NCBI GenBank assembly: GCA_942491385.1
Contig: CALOAF010000007.1
Coordinates: forward strand, 143,690-207,689
Direction: 5' to 3'
DNA length: 64,000 nucleotides
Source of the DNA: UBA6170 sp942491385
GTDB lineage: Bacteria > Chloroflexota > Anaerolineae > Anaerolineales > Anaerolineaceae
In this document: positions 48,108 through 56,672 of the stretch, one piece after another
How positions within the stretch are numbered: position 1 is the first letter of the stretch
How the letters are laid out: each line of letters starts with the position of its first letter
Made by a program: the position numbers and the translations under genes
Notes under the pieces: generated by a model
Told to the model about the DNA's origin: nothing
Seen by the model: only the letters and a program-made list of their open reading frames with translations
Database searches by the model: none

Positions 48108-48318
48108 AACTTCTCGCGGTTCCACCCAGATTACTCAATTTAGTTGAGCATCTTGTCTATGCTGATAACGGTTGCACCGGTTGCCTTACTCCTCACGTTT
48201 CTGGTTTCAGCTCACAGGTGGTGTTCAGTGTTCTTATTTCTAAAAAAGCTTTCAGCCAATGGCTTTTTCTCTCTGAAGTTAAAGAACATTTACTCGTCCT
48301 GGTCATCGCTTTTGTTTA
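48081..48318 (-). promoter_or_regulatory. T-box riboswitch (threonine) controlling thrS
   Basis: Minus-strand leader with the expected T-box parts in order. There is a stem I start (AGCGATGACCAGGACGAGTA), a CAGAGAG AG-bulge and a GGCTGAAAG apical part. The specifier region AACACCACCTG contains tandem ACC (Thr) codons at 48217-48222. The T-box core TGGGTGGAACCGCGAGA is at 48112-48128, followed by an attenuator. Uncharged tRNA-Thr should pair with the specifier and with the TGGA bulge, stabilising the antiterminator and switching thrS on. Confidence 0.94.
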
Positions 48319-48329
48319 TTCTATTGTAG

Positions 48330-48403
48330 TGGGCGGTATAGGACTCGAACCTACGGCCTCCGCGATGTCAACGCGATGCTCTAACCAACTGAGCTAACCG
48401 CCC
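48330..48403 (-). tRNA. tRNA-Val (GAC)
   Basis: Cloverleaf on the minus strand: acceptor GGGCGGT / ACCGCCC, D-arm GCTC/GAGC, anticodon stem TCGCG/CGCGG with loop TTGACAT (anticodon GAC), T-arm GTAGG-TTCGAGT-CCTAT, discriminator A. CCA is not encoded. Its 3' end lies only about 12 bases before the thrS T-box leader. Confidence 0.96.
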
Positions 48404-48413
48404 GCGTGGCGAT

Positions 48414-48442
48414 ATTATAATTTACTTGAGGGGATAATGCAA
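48414..48442 (-). promoter_or_regulatory. promoter for tRNA-Val and, apparently, the T-box/thrS transcript
   Basis: On the minus strand, TTGCAT (48437-48442) and TATAAT (48414-48419) with a 17-base spacer, 10 bases before the tRNA. No other promoter is visible between the tRNA and the T-box leader. Confidence 0.75.
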
Positions 48443-48580
48443 TAGAAAAATTTGAATCTATCGTTCTACAAATGGAGAAATATACACTTAAATCGGATTA
48501 AGGCTCTATTCCTTCCCTATCAGGTTGGTTAATGGTAAAATTGCGGACGCGTTTCCTGGATTTGACCGGGGATTGCATTC

Positions 48581-48670
48581 GGAGAGGTAGCGTAGTCTGG
48601 CCTAACGCGCGCGCCTGGAAAGCGCGTATACCGAAAGGTATCAAGGGTTCGAATCCCTTCCTCTCCGCCA
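48581..48670 (+). tRNA. tRNA-Ser (GGA)
   Basis: A 90-base class II tRNA with acceptor GGAGAGG / CCTCTCC, anticodon loop CTGGAAA (GGA), a long variable arm (TACCGAAAGGTA), T-arm AAGGG-TTCGAAT-CCCTT, and an encoded CCA end. Confidence 0.96.
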
Positions 48671-48676
48671 GAAATT

Positions 48677-48700
48677 CCACCTTCGTAAGAGGTGGTTTTT
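48677..48700 (+). terminator. intrinsic terminator after tRNA-Ser
   Basis: CCACCT / AGGTGG stem with a seven-base loop followed by TTTTT. Confidence 0.85.
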
Positions 48701-48724
48701 GTTTCCCGATCTCCACTATGCAGA

Positions 48725-49294
48725 TTAATTTCTTATCCATTTAATGACTTGCACACCTGTATTTTCAGGGATGTTCCGAATGGCCATTTCCAATGGAAGA
48801 TCCATGATCTTACACAATACGGTGGCAATTGCCAAACCATGCGAAACCACAATGATCGTTTGCTGGTGGTGTTTTTCTGCTAATTTATCAAGACAGGCAT
48901 ACATGCGCTCAGCTACTTCTGCGATGCTCTCTCCGCCGGGTTTGCGAGCCGTATATGGGTTTTGATAGACCGCTCGAACTTTAGCACCACTGGTTGCCAG
49001 AACATCCTTGATATATCTGCCTTCCCATTCCCCTTGATTTATTTCCCTTAATGCCGGATAGGTGACGATTGGCAAGTTGATTTTCCTGGAAATTTCCTGA
49101 GCAGTCTGAAATGCTCGCGTGAGATCACTGCTGTACAAAGCTGAAAAATGATTAACATTCAATTTTTCTGCAACAATCTGAGCTTGACTAACTCCAGTTG
49201 CATTTAGTGGAATATCCTGTTGTCCCTGATATTTTTGTTCCAGGTTCCAATCCGTTTCTCCATGCCGGATGAGATGAATAGTTGTGTAAAGCAT
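48725..49294 (-). CDS. histidine phosphatase family protein (phosphoglycerate mutase-like)
   Basis: 189 residues. RHGETDWN (catalytic His near residue 10) opens the protein and VVSHGLAI carries the second histidine. EWEGRYIKDV and SDLTRAFQTA are also conserved in this superfamily. It could act as a broad phosphatase, as a CobC-like alpha-ribazole phosphatase or as a phosphoglycerate mutase. Neighbours do not decide. Confidence 0.85.
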   Translation of the reverse strand: MLYTTIHLIRHGETDWNLEQKYQGQQDIPLNATGVSQAQIVAEKLNVNHFSALYSSDLTRAFQTAQEISRKINLPIVTYPALREINQGEWEGRYIKDVLATSGAKVRAVYQNPYTARKPGGESIAEVAERMYACLDKLAEKHHQQTIIVVSHGLAIATVLCKIMDLPLEMAIRNIPENTGVQVIKWIRN

Positions 49295-49396
49295 GCTTAT
49301 ATCCCTATCTTTTTTTGTTAATCCAATTAATCGCGATGTTAGTTTCCAAAATTATAACCAATTTCTCCACTGTAAAATTTTGAGAATCGCTGAAAT

Positions 49397-49424
49397 TAAA
49401 AAGCTCTCGTAAGAGAGCTTTTAT
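49397..49424 (-). terminator. intrinsic terminator of the alternative complex III operon
   Basis: AAAGCTCTC / GAGAGCTTT with a GTAA loop and A/T runs on both sides, about 22 bases beyond the actE stop. Confidence 0.8.
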
Positions 49425-49445
49425 TTGATTAAGAGTGAATTTCAA

Positions 49446-49961
49446 TTATTGGTTTGCCTGATCTTGCAGAAACCGGACATAATTAACCACATCCCAACGC
49501 ATTTCCGGTTGGGGTAGGTTTTCTTTTAAATGTGGCATTTTCCCCGGGACTCCTTCTGTGATGGTGACAAAAATAGCTCCGTCACTCAGTGCAGATCGGT
49601 CTGCGTCGACCAGGCTGACGGGTGGGAACTTCCTGAGGAAGCCACTGAAACCTCCATTGCCTTCGCCGGTAACCCCATGGCACAAACCACAAGACGAGTC
49701 ATAATATGTTTTACCCCGTGAGACTGAATCATCATTAGCATTTACCGTGTTAACAGGTACACCTAATTCTGGAATATAGGCAGCGCCTTGAACCGGAATA
49801 GATCTGGCAGGTAGTGGGAGAGGGTCCTCCATGGGGCGATAATTGGCTTGAATTTCCATCATGCTGATCCAGTCAATTTTGATGACATCATACGTAAATA
49901 ATAAACCAATGATCAGAGGGGTTACCAAAGCACCCATTACAAGAATTAACTTTTTTATCAT
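49446..49961 (-). CDS. actE: alternative complex III monoheme cytochrome c subunit (ActE-like)
   Basis: 171 residues. An N-terminal membrane/signal helix (ILVMGALVTPLIIGLLFTY) is followed by one heme c site (SCGLCHG) and a candidate Met ligand in VPGKMPHL. Position after the DUF3341 subunit fits ActE, which passes electrons to the next carrier or oxidase. It overlaps the previous gene by four bases. Last gene of the operon. Confidence 0.82.
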   Translation of the reverse strand: MIKKLILVMGALVTPLIIGLLFTYDVIKIDWISMMEIQANYRPMEDPLPLPARSIPVQGAAYIPELGVPVNTVNANDDSVSRGKTYYDSSCGLCHGVTGEGNGGFSGFLRKFPPVSLVDADRSALSDGAIFVTITEGVPGKMPHLKENLPQPEMRWDVVNYVRFLQDQANQ

Positions 49962-50485
49962 GGTTGTTTTACCTCCTCGACATCAACAATTTCTGCCCCT
50001 AAATCCTGTAATTCAAAGCATGTTTCTTCGTCCGAATGGGTAGGGCAATTGAATAATATGCCGATATACCCATCGCTAATTTTTGGATGATAACCTTTTG
50101 GTCCGAATGAAGGTGAAATCATCTCAATAAATACGCCTAAAAAGGTGCTGATCAATAATCCCAACATGGTCAGCTCAAAAGTGACCACAATTGATGTTGG
50201 AATAGGTGTCAGTGGCATCCCGCCAACCGATAATTTATATAGGTTGGGAACCAGAAAGTTGAGCAATAAGGCAATGATGAAACCAAATAAGGCTCCGGCC
50301 AGCGCAATTTGAGGAACACGCGTCCATGACATGGGTCTGCCTAATATTTTTTCTGAGAATGGTACACCTGAAATGACAGAGATGTCCTTATCCGGAATTC
50401 CATGGTGATGAAGTGTTTCAATGGCGTCTGAAGCCTGGTCAACTTGGTCTTCTTTGAAGAGAATCATACGAACATTCGTTTCCAT
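49958..50485 (-). CDS. actD: alternative complex III subunit ActD (DUF3341)
   Basis: 175 residues. A soluble ferredoxin-like N-terminus (MILFKEDQVDQASDAIETL) precedes two membrane helices (IALAGALFGFIIALLLNFL and IVVTFELTMLGLLISTFLGVF). A conserved GYHPKISDGYIGI tail follows. This is the standard DUF3341 layout of ActD, found only with these complexes. Confidence 0.85.
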   Translation of the reverse strand: METNVRMILFKEDQVDQASDAIETLHHHGIPDKDISVISGVPFSEKILGRPMSWTRVPQIALAGALFGFIIALLLNFLVPNLYKLSVGGMPLTPIPTSIVVTFELTMLGLLISTFLGVFIEMISPSFGPKGYHPKISDGYIGILFNCPTHSDEETCFELQDLGAEIVDVEEVKQP

Positions 50486-50494
50486 TTTCTCCTC

Positions 50495-51946
50495 CTATTC
50501 CAATTCTGTAACTGACGGAATTTCGGTTTTTCCGACTTTTCGCAAAGTGTGGCTCATCTGACCTTCCTGGACTTCCCAGACTGGTACCAAAGGAATTAGT
50601 CTGGAAGCGATTAAATACAGGAAAATGAACAAGCATAAGGTTCCCAGAGCAATGCTAACCTCCACAATGGTTGGATTGTATATTCCCCAGTCAAACGGAC
50701 TTCTCTGATGCCCTAATGTCAGCGGGATGATGGTGTAACGTTCAGCAAACATACCCACATTTACCAATAAGGTGATAATGAACATGAGCCAAGGAGTGCG
50801 TCGCACTTTTTTATTCCACAGGAATGCCCAGGGAATGACAACATTGCAGATGAGCATGGTATACCAAACCCAGGCGGTAGGACCGGTGGCATGTAAGGTT
50901 AGAATTTGTTTCAATGCAGCATCCCCACCGTACCAGGCAAGTATATATTCATTGAAGAAAAAGTAAGCCCAAGACATGGAAAAGATCAATATAAGCTTTC
51001 CTAACCCGTCAAAATGCTCTTTGCGAATGAAGTAATCCATGTTTTTCATTGTGGATCGAAGAACATAAAGGATGGTTACCACAGCCGACACACCGGAGAG
51101 AATGGCGCCAATGATGAAATAAGGCCCAAAGATCGAGGATTGCCACCCGGATACGATACTGACTGCAAAGTCCCATGAAACGATAGTGTGAACAGAGAAC
51201 ATCACCGGGATGATGGCGAAAGCAAAAATTGAAATTGCTTTTCGTAATCGGAACCACTCCGCTTCGGTGCCGCGCCAACCAAGTGAGAGAAGTTTATAAA
51301 TACTATGTCGCCAACCTGTGGAACGATCGCGTGCCATAGCTAAATCCGGGATCAAAGGTAAGAAAAGGTAAATGGTGCTGCTCAGCAGGTAGGTTGTAAT
51401 GGCCAAAAAGTCCCAAACCAGAGCGGAGCGAAAATTAGGCCACAACCAGCGTGCGTTCGGATAAGGAATCATCCAATAAAAGACCCATACCCGTCCTAAA
51501 TGTATCAGGGGATAGAGCGCTCCAGCAGCCAGACCAAAGGTGGTCATCAATTCGGCAGCTCTGGTAAAGGGGCGTCGAAATTCAGCTTTAAAGACCCTCA
51601 AAATCGCTGAAACAAATGTACCGGCATGCGAGATACCGATCCAGAAAACGAAGGTGACAATGAAAATTCCCCAGTAAACAGGTCGCCGAATACCGGCAAC
51701 ACCCATTCCGGTTGCGATCATATATCCCCACGCGCCGAATAATAAGACCGCCATTGCCAATCCCAAACCAATCACCCAGGCCCACCATTTGCGTGTAGTG
51801 GTGTGCATGGCTTCCATGACCATTTGGTTCATCTCATCTCGTGGCATGGGATCCAACATCAGGTGTTCTTTACGCAATTCTTCTGCTTCAGATTCCTGAT
51901 GGGGACTTGCTTTTGAACCAATAAACGGTTTTACATCAGCCGCCAT
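50495..51946 (-). CDS. actC: alternative complex III NrfD-like quinol-binding subunit ActC
   Basis: 483 residues with about ten membrane helices. NrfD/PsrC family blocks include FWIGISHAGTFVSAILRVF, EFRRPFTRAAELMTTFGL and MFAERYTIIPLTL. It should oxidise menaquinol in the membrane and feed the Fe-S subunit. Its start overlaps the ActB2 stop region by 11 bases. Confidence 0.88.
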   Translation of the reverse strand: MAADVKPFIGSKASPHQESEAEELRKEHLMLDPMPRDEMNQMVMEAMHTTTRKWWAWVIGLGLAMAVLLFGAWGYMIATGMGVAGIRRPVYWGIFIVTFVFWIGISHAGTFVSAILRVFKAEFRRPFTRAAELMTTFGLAAGALYPLIHLGRVWVFYWMIPYPNARWLWPNFRSALVWDFLAITTYLLSSTIYLFLPLIPDLAMARDRSTGWRHSIYKLLSLGWRGTEAEWFRLRKAISIFAFAIIPVMFSVHTIVSWDFAVSIVSGWQSSIFGPYFIIGAILSGVSAVVTILYVLRSTMKNMDYFIRKEHFDGLGKLILIFSMSWAYFFFNEYILAWYGGDAALKQILTLHATGPTAWVWYTMLICNVVIPWAFLWNKKVRRTPWLMFIITLLVNVGMFAERYTIIPLTLGHQRSPFDWGIYNPTIVEVSIALGTLCLFIFLYLIASRLIPLVPVWEVQEGQMSHTLRKVGKTEIPSVTELE

Positions 51947-52664
51947 ATGATTTCCCTCCCTTCAAATATGTTACCCTGGGTTCTGTTCCAAGATCTTCTA
52001 ATTCTTTATAAGCACGATCATTGCGCGCAAGTTTACTGACTCTGCTCTCTGGATCACTCAGGTTACCGAAAGTAATTGCATCCGTGGGGCATGCCTGAGC
52101 ACAGGCTGGGGTCACATCCCCATCTGCAATTTCTCTGCCTTCAGAGGTTGCTTGCTGTCTGCCTTTGACTATTCTCTGAACACAAAAAGTACATTTTTCC
52201 ATCACTCCACGTCTACGCACGGTCACATCCGGATTGAGATATGAATTCATTGGTGCGGGAATTTCATAATCAAACCAGTTGAAGGTACGTGCGAGATAGG
52301 GGCAGTTATTTGCACAATAACGGGTTCCGATACAGCGGTTATATACCTGCAAATTGATTTTTTCAGCTTCTGAATGAAGTGTTGCAAAAACCGGACAAAC
52401 AGGTTCGCAGGGTGCACTGCCACATTGTTGACATAACATTGGCTGATAATCGGGGCTTACTTCGGGATATTCACCTTCCCAATATCTTCGAATTCGCATC
52501 CACTGCATGCCACGGCCATAAGCCATTTCATCCTCACCAACGAATGGAATGTTGTTTTCCATCGAACAAGCAGTGACACATGCCTGGCATCCACTACAAA
52601 TATCCAGGTCGATGACCATGCCCCATTTTTCATCTTGTGCTTGTTTTTCAAGTAATTCAGTCAT
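51936..52664 (-). CDS. alternative complex III Fe-S subunit (ActB2, separate gene)
   Basis: 242 residues from the ATG at 52664, which follows AAAGGAGAA; the longer open frame overlaps the previous gene and is rejected. Four ferredoxin-type clusters are visible: CSGCQACVTAC, CQQCGSAPCEPVCP, CIGTRYCANNCP and CTFCVQRI with CAQACP. In many bacteria this part is fused to the MopB part as one ActB; here it is its own gene. Confidence 0.85.
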   Translation of the reverse strand: MTELLEKQAQDEKWGMVIDLDICSGCQACVTACSMENNIPFVGEDEMAYGRGMQWMRIRRYWEGEYPEVSPDYQPMLCQQCGSAPCEPVCPVFATLHSEAEKINLQVYNRCIGTRYCANNCPYLARTFNWFDYEIPAPMNSYLNPDVTVRRRGVMEKCTFCVQRIVKGRQQATSEGREIADGDVTPACAQACPTDAITFGNLSDPESRVSKLARNDRAYKELEDLGTEPRVTYLKGGKSYGG

Positions 52665-52690
52665 AAAGGTTCTCCTTTTTGTCTCGACCT

Positions 52691-54847
52691 TTAATGTCCA
52701 CCATAGACTCCATCTTTGCTTTCCTGGCGCGCTAATGGACGTCTTTTCCCAGTAGGTTTGATTGTGACTGTCGTATCTGAGAAAGCCAGGTCGCCAGCTT
52801 GATTTACATCTGTTGACCAAACCCGCGCGGGATTACATCCTCGACCTTCGGCAAATCTGCCAAGGGCGGTATGTCCCTGACCGAACGGGATCGCAACTGT
52901 ATCCGGCCGAATAGCCGGGTATCGATAGACGATGGCTTCGATGAAGAAATCTCCTTTGGTTGATTTCACTTCAACGATGTCATCATCATGGATCCCGAGG
53001 TGATCAGCGGTTTCTGGATGCATCTCTATCCAGGAATTCCAGGTTACCGTCGTCATTGGATCAGGTGTTTCCTGAAGCCAGGGACGGTTGGCTCCGCTTC
53101 CATCTCCCATCTGAGTTGCAAAAGTGACCAGGTGGAAGGTTTCACCTTCTTTTACACCCACAGGTGCGGTAAATGAGAAGCTATGATCGAGATTGGTTTC
53201 AACCTCTATCTCGCTCTCATCCCGAGATCCTTTCCACCAGCCGCCATATTGCAGCCATTTACTCCAGAAGGTGGGGAGTTCTTGTGCTGAGAAAGATCCT
53301 TCTTTCTCTATCAAAGGAGTAATGGTTTTTTGTAGAAAATCTACTTCATCAGTGTATTCAACGCCGTACTTTTCATTTCCACCAGATGCGAGGGTGGTTG
53401 CCAATAGAACATCAGCGGTTGCTTTGGTATTATGAATGGGGACAATAACCGGTTGGATGGCAGAATATGCTTCCCGATCGCTTCCCAAAAGCACCCGTTG
53501 ATAGCCGAAGGACTCCAAAGCAGCGTGATCCGGGAAAATGTAATCACTTTCAACCGCCGTTTCATCCTCAAACGTGCTGAACGAAATAACTGTTTTCACC
53601 TTCTTCAAAGCAGATTGAAAACCAGAAGATGAGGGGAGTTCAAAAACAGGGTTTGTTCCATGAATGAAGAGAGTTTCCACATCGCCAGCGTTCATTTTGT
53701 CAATCAATGCTTTTACGGCTACAAAATCAGATGGATGATTTTCTCCTACTGGAGGGAAGACACCACCCGGATGGGCGGTATTCTCTGCCAGAATATTCAA
53801 AGCCAATATAGCTTTGGCAGCGTCCAAACCATTCTGAGAAGTCAGTGCTGGACCTCCAGGCAAAGCGATTGATTTATGGTCTGCTCCGAACAATTCCCCC
53901 AATTGGATTAATTTTTCAAGGCTAATACCAGAAATTTTTGAGACATCATTCAGGTTAACATTTGCATACATACTCGGAGCGGTGTTACCGGCTTTTGATG
54001 CGGCAATTTTCCCAATGGCTAACGCGACCTGACCTTCACTTCCAGGTTTAATGGGTATCCATTCATCCGCATTAGCGCTGGTTAAAGATTGACGTGCTTC
54101 AAAAGAAACAATATATCCTCGTTTCCCAAAAGGTTGTTTTCTGAGTTGGCGAAAACTACGGCTATATGCTAATGGAGAAAGCCAGGTTTCCAGAAAATTA
54201 GCCCCGAAGGAAAACACAACTTCTGCATTTCCAAAATCAAAAAATGGAACACCATTGAAACCGTATAATTCCTGGGCAGCTTTTAATAATGTAGAGCGGC
54301 CTTCTAGTGATCCTAGAGAGCCATAACGGATTGGCTCAGGGAACCCACCCTTTTCCGCGATCTCTTTGACCAAATCGAATAAGTGATCGGATTGTAAACC
54401 CAAAAGAAACGCAGTTTTTTGCGGATTTTTCAAACCACCAGCTACTGTATTGATGGCTGCCTGCCAGTCCATTGCAGTGAAAGATCTACTACCTCGGGTT
54501 CTTTTTTGAGGGCCAGTGATGCGATCAGGGTTATAGACTCCCTGGACAGTGGTCAATCCACGTGAGCATACTTTCCTTTGTTTACGGGATGATCGGGATT
54601 CCCTTCAATTTTAATTGCTCGACCTTCCTGAGTTCGTACAATCAATCCACAACCAGCCGGACATTCCTTGCAGGTGGTTGCGTAATATGTACTGTTACCG
54701 GTCTGGTTATATTCAGGCATATTTGCGTATGCCTGTCTGGTCACGTAGCGGGAGGAAGGACCACAACCGGTTAAAACGGCTGCTGGCGGTTACTCCGAGA
54801 CCGGATATTTTTAGAAAATCGCGCCTTGAGAGATTTTTCTCAGTCAT
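52691..54847 (-). CDS. alternative complex III molybdopterin-type subunit (ActB1, two frameshifts)
   Basis: Starts at the ATG at 54847 after AAGGAGGATCA. A Tat signal SRRDFLKISGLGV is followed, across a one-base shift near 54797, by a lipoprotein-like AAVLTGCG. The CKECPAGCG Fe-S motif follows, and across a second shift near 54560 comes VCSRGLTTVQGVYN. The rest, to 52691, is an intact MopB-fold protein that ends TGKRRPLARQE. In ACIII this subunit carries Fe-S clusters but no molybdenum cofactor. Without the two indels it is about 718 residues. As written it is broken. Confidence 0.83.
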
Positions 54848-54860
54848 TGATCCTCCTTGA

Positions 54861-55400
54861 TTAGTAATGACAGGTGGCACAATCCGAAAGGCAACAAAAT
54901 CTTCCGGAGTGGACATTTTCTGATGACAACCGAGACACCAGCCCATATTTTGTCCTCTTTGAGGTTCAGCAACAGTCATTTGTGTTACATCGCCATGGCA
55001 AGTTTCACAAGTTACACTCAGCATTAATATGTGGTTGATGTGTAAAGAACACAAAATCAGGCTGGATAGCCACAGGAACCCAAGGAATTTGTTTTCCTTC
55101 TTTTCCATAACTGGCAACCAATTTCAGATTGTCATTGCGCGGTTCTATTTGCTGATGACAACCCCAGCATTTGTCTGTGGTTGGTAATCCAGCAGTTGGT
55201 CCGGTTGCGGTGCCGGGGTGACAATAGGAACATTGTGCCCCCAAACCGATATGGAAATTATGGGGAAAGGGGATCGGTTGATCAGGCGGAATTTGCGTGT
55301 AATAAATACCACCTACGGCTCCTCCTAAAATGATCAGCAGCACCAAGGCACCCACAATCCGAAAACTTGAGCGCTGCCACAAGGGTATTGAAGATTTCAT
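54861..55400 (-). CDS. actA: alternative complex III pentaheme cytochrome c (ActA, frameshifted)
   Basis: Starts MKSSIPLWQRSSFRIVGALV with one membrane anchor. Hemes 1-2 (CSYCH, CWGCH) are in the first frame. After a one-base shift near 55015, hemes 3-4 (CETCH, CLGCH) follow. A second shift near 54880 brings in heme 5 and the end, DCATCHY-stop, at 54861. Five CxxCH sites and the final CxxCHY match ActA. It takes electrons from the Fe-S subunit on the outer face. About 180 residues if repaired. Confidence 0.8.
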
Positions 55401-55424
55401 AAAAGACTCCTTTTATCAAAAATG

Positions 55425-56399
55425 CTACGCTTGCCGGCTGCGCAATAACCAAACCAGCAAAAGAATAATCCCAATGAAAAATGCGCCTAAAAGGATGGCA
55501 AAACCAAGACTGGTAGCCATTGCACCAAAGGCAGTTGCAATCCCTGAGAACCAGTTTTCAGCGGGTCCTCCAAGATTTGAGACTGGTTGGATATCCAATG
55601 GACTATTATCGGCAACCTCGAAGCCGGTTGGTAAGGATGATTGAACGTAAAAGACGACATCCCGCCCATCTTCAGGTGTCCAGCCTAATTCATATCCTAA
55701 AGGCATTTCTGGTGCGCGAGCAGTTCCAAAACGAGTACGATGGAGAAAGCGCCAGGGGTCCTGAACGGCTAAGGTGCCCAAAGAAATTTCTGTGCCTTCA
55801 TATCGAAAAGTTGCCAGCATGCCATCTTCTCCATGGCAACTGGCACAAGCTTGTTCATATTTTTCTTTGCCATTGGCCATATTACCAGAGATAACTTTTC
55901 TGGATACAATGTCGATATATTCATTGTCATCGATCAATCCAGTTTGTATAAAGGCAAATACACTCTCAATTTCATCCTCACTCAGAATGGAAGTGAAGTT
56001 GTGTTGGGCATCGGAGGATCCATCTAACGCTTTTACCAGTGTGGATTTATCTTTTGTCGCAGCTTCCAGTAGTCCCGGAAAGCCAGTGCTATAGGAACCA
56101 GATCGGAATGCGCCATCCATACCTTGATAATCCCAGCCGTGACATGCAACACATCGCCAGGTGTCGATTCCTGAAATGGTATTGTTGGATTGTCGTGACC
56201 AGATAGGGTGGTTCCCGACTGGAAGAGCAGCATCTGCAACTACTCTCGTCCAATCGTCATATATTTGTGCCCCCCGTGAAACGGGATTTATATCCTGAGG
56301 ATTGTCACTTGCTGACACATTTGAAATCCAAATACTGCCGATAACGACCATCAGAATCAAGATCACGATGAAACTAAAAAAGGGTTTTGATTTGTTCAT
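55425..56399 (-). CDS. membrane-bound diheme cytochrome c at the head of the ACIII operon
   Basis: 324 residues. N-terminal signal/anchor (FIVILILMVVIGSIWISNVSA), heme sites CVACHG (about 82) and CASCHG (about 190), and a C-terminal membrane helix (LGFAILLGAFFIGIILLLVWLL). It is not one of the named Act subunits. It lies 24 bases upstream of actA and reads the same way, so it probably works with the complex as an electron carrier or sensor. Confidence 0.82.
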   Translation of the reverse strand: MNKSKPFFSFIVILILMVVIGSIWISNVSASDNPQDINPVSRGAQIYDDWTRVVADAALPVGNHPIWSRQSNNTISGIDTWRCVACHGWDYQGMDGAFRSGSYSTGFPGLLEAATKDKSTLVKALDGSSDAQHNFTSILSEDEIESVFAFIQTGLIDDNEYIDIVSRKVISGNMANGKEKYEQACASCHGEDGMLATFRYEGTEISLGTLAVQDPWRFLHRTRFGTARAPEMPLGYELGWTPEDGRDVVFYVQSSLPTGFEVADNSPLDIQPVSNLGGPAENWFSGIATAFGAMATSLGFAILLGAFFIGIILLLVWLLRSRQA

Positions 56400-56600
56400 C
56401 CGTTCGCTCCTCTAATAGATTGGGTGTGAGAACTTTCTTTATTTATGTGCGCATTACAACTATTAAGGACAATTTTTTTGGGGAAATAACAATAATTAAA
56501 AACTTATAAAGATTATATACCAAAATTATGATATTTATCAGTATTTAGCAACTGAATCAACTTATTTATTGACAATCGCAAATTACTCTTACAACCATTT

Positions 56601-56609
56601 TGTTATAAT
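56601..56609 (+). promoter_or_regulatory. extended -10 promoter for the RNA methyltransferase gene
   Basis: TGTTATAAT is a perfect extended -10, 63 bases upstream of the ATG. A TTGACA at 56569-56574 is 29 bases away, too far to act with it. Confidence 0.5.
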
Positions 56610-56672
56610 GAACGGGATCAATATCCTAATTATCTAAGAATTAACAGTATTGTACATGAATAGAGATGGAAA

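Noticed and set aside
48144..48329. Plus-strand frame opposite the T-box leader
   Set aside because: The region is explained by the structured leader RNA on the other strand.
48498..48740. Minus-strand frame across the tRNA-Ser gene
   Set aside because: It covers a complete tRNA; its peptide is just the antisense of the tRNA.
52665..52820. Longer N-terminus for the ACIII Fe-S subunit
   Set aside because: The added residues overlap the previous gene and resemble no family, while the ATG at 52664 has a strong ribosome binding site.
52691..54847. Molybdenum-dependent oxidoreductase (polysulfide or nitrate reductase type)
   Set aside because: The neighbours are a pentaheme cytochrome, an NrfD-like protein, a DUF3341 protein and a monoheme cytochrome, which define alternative complex III.
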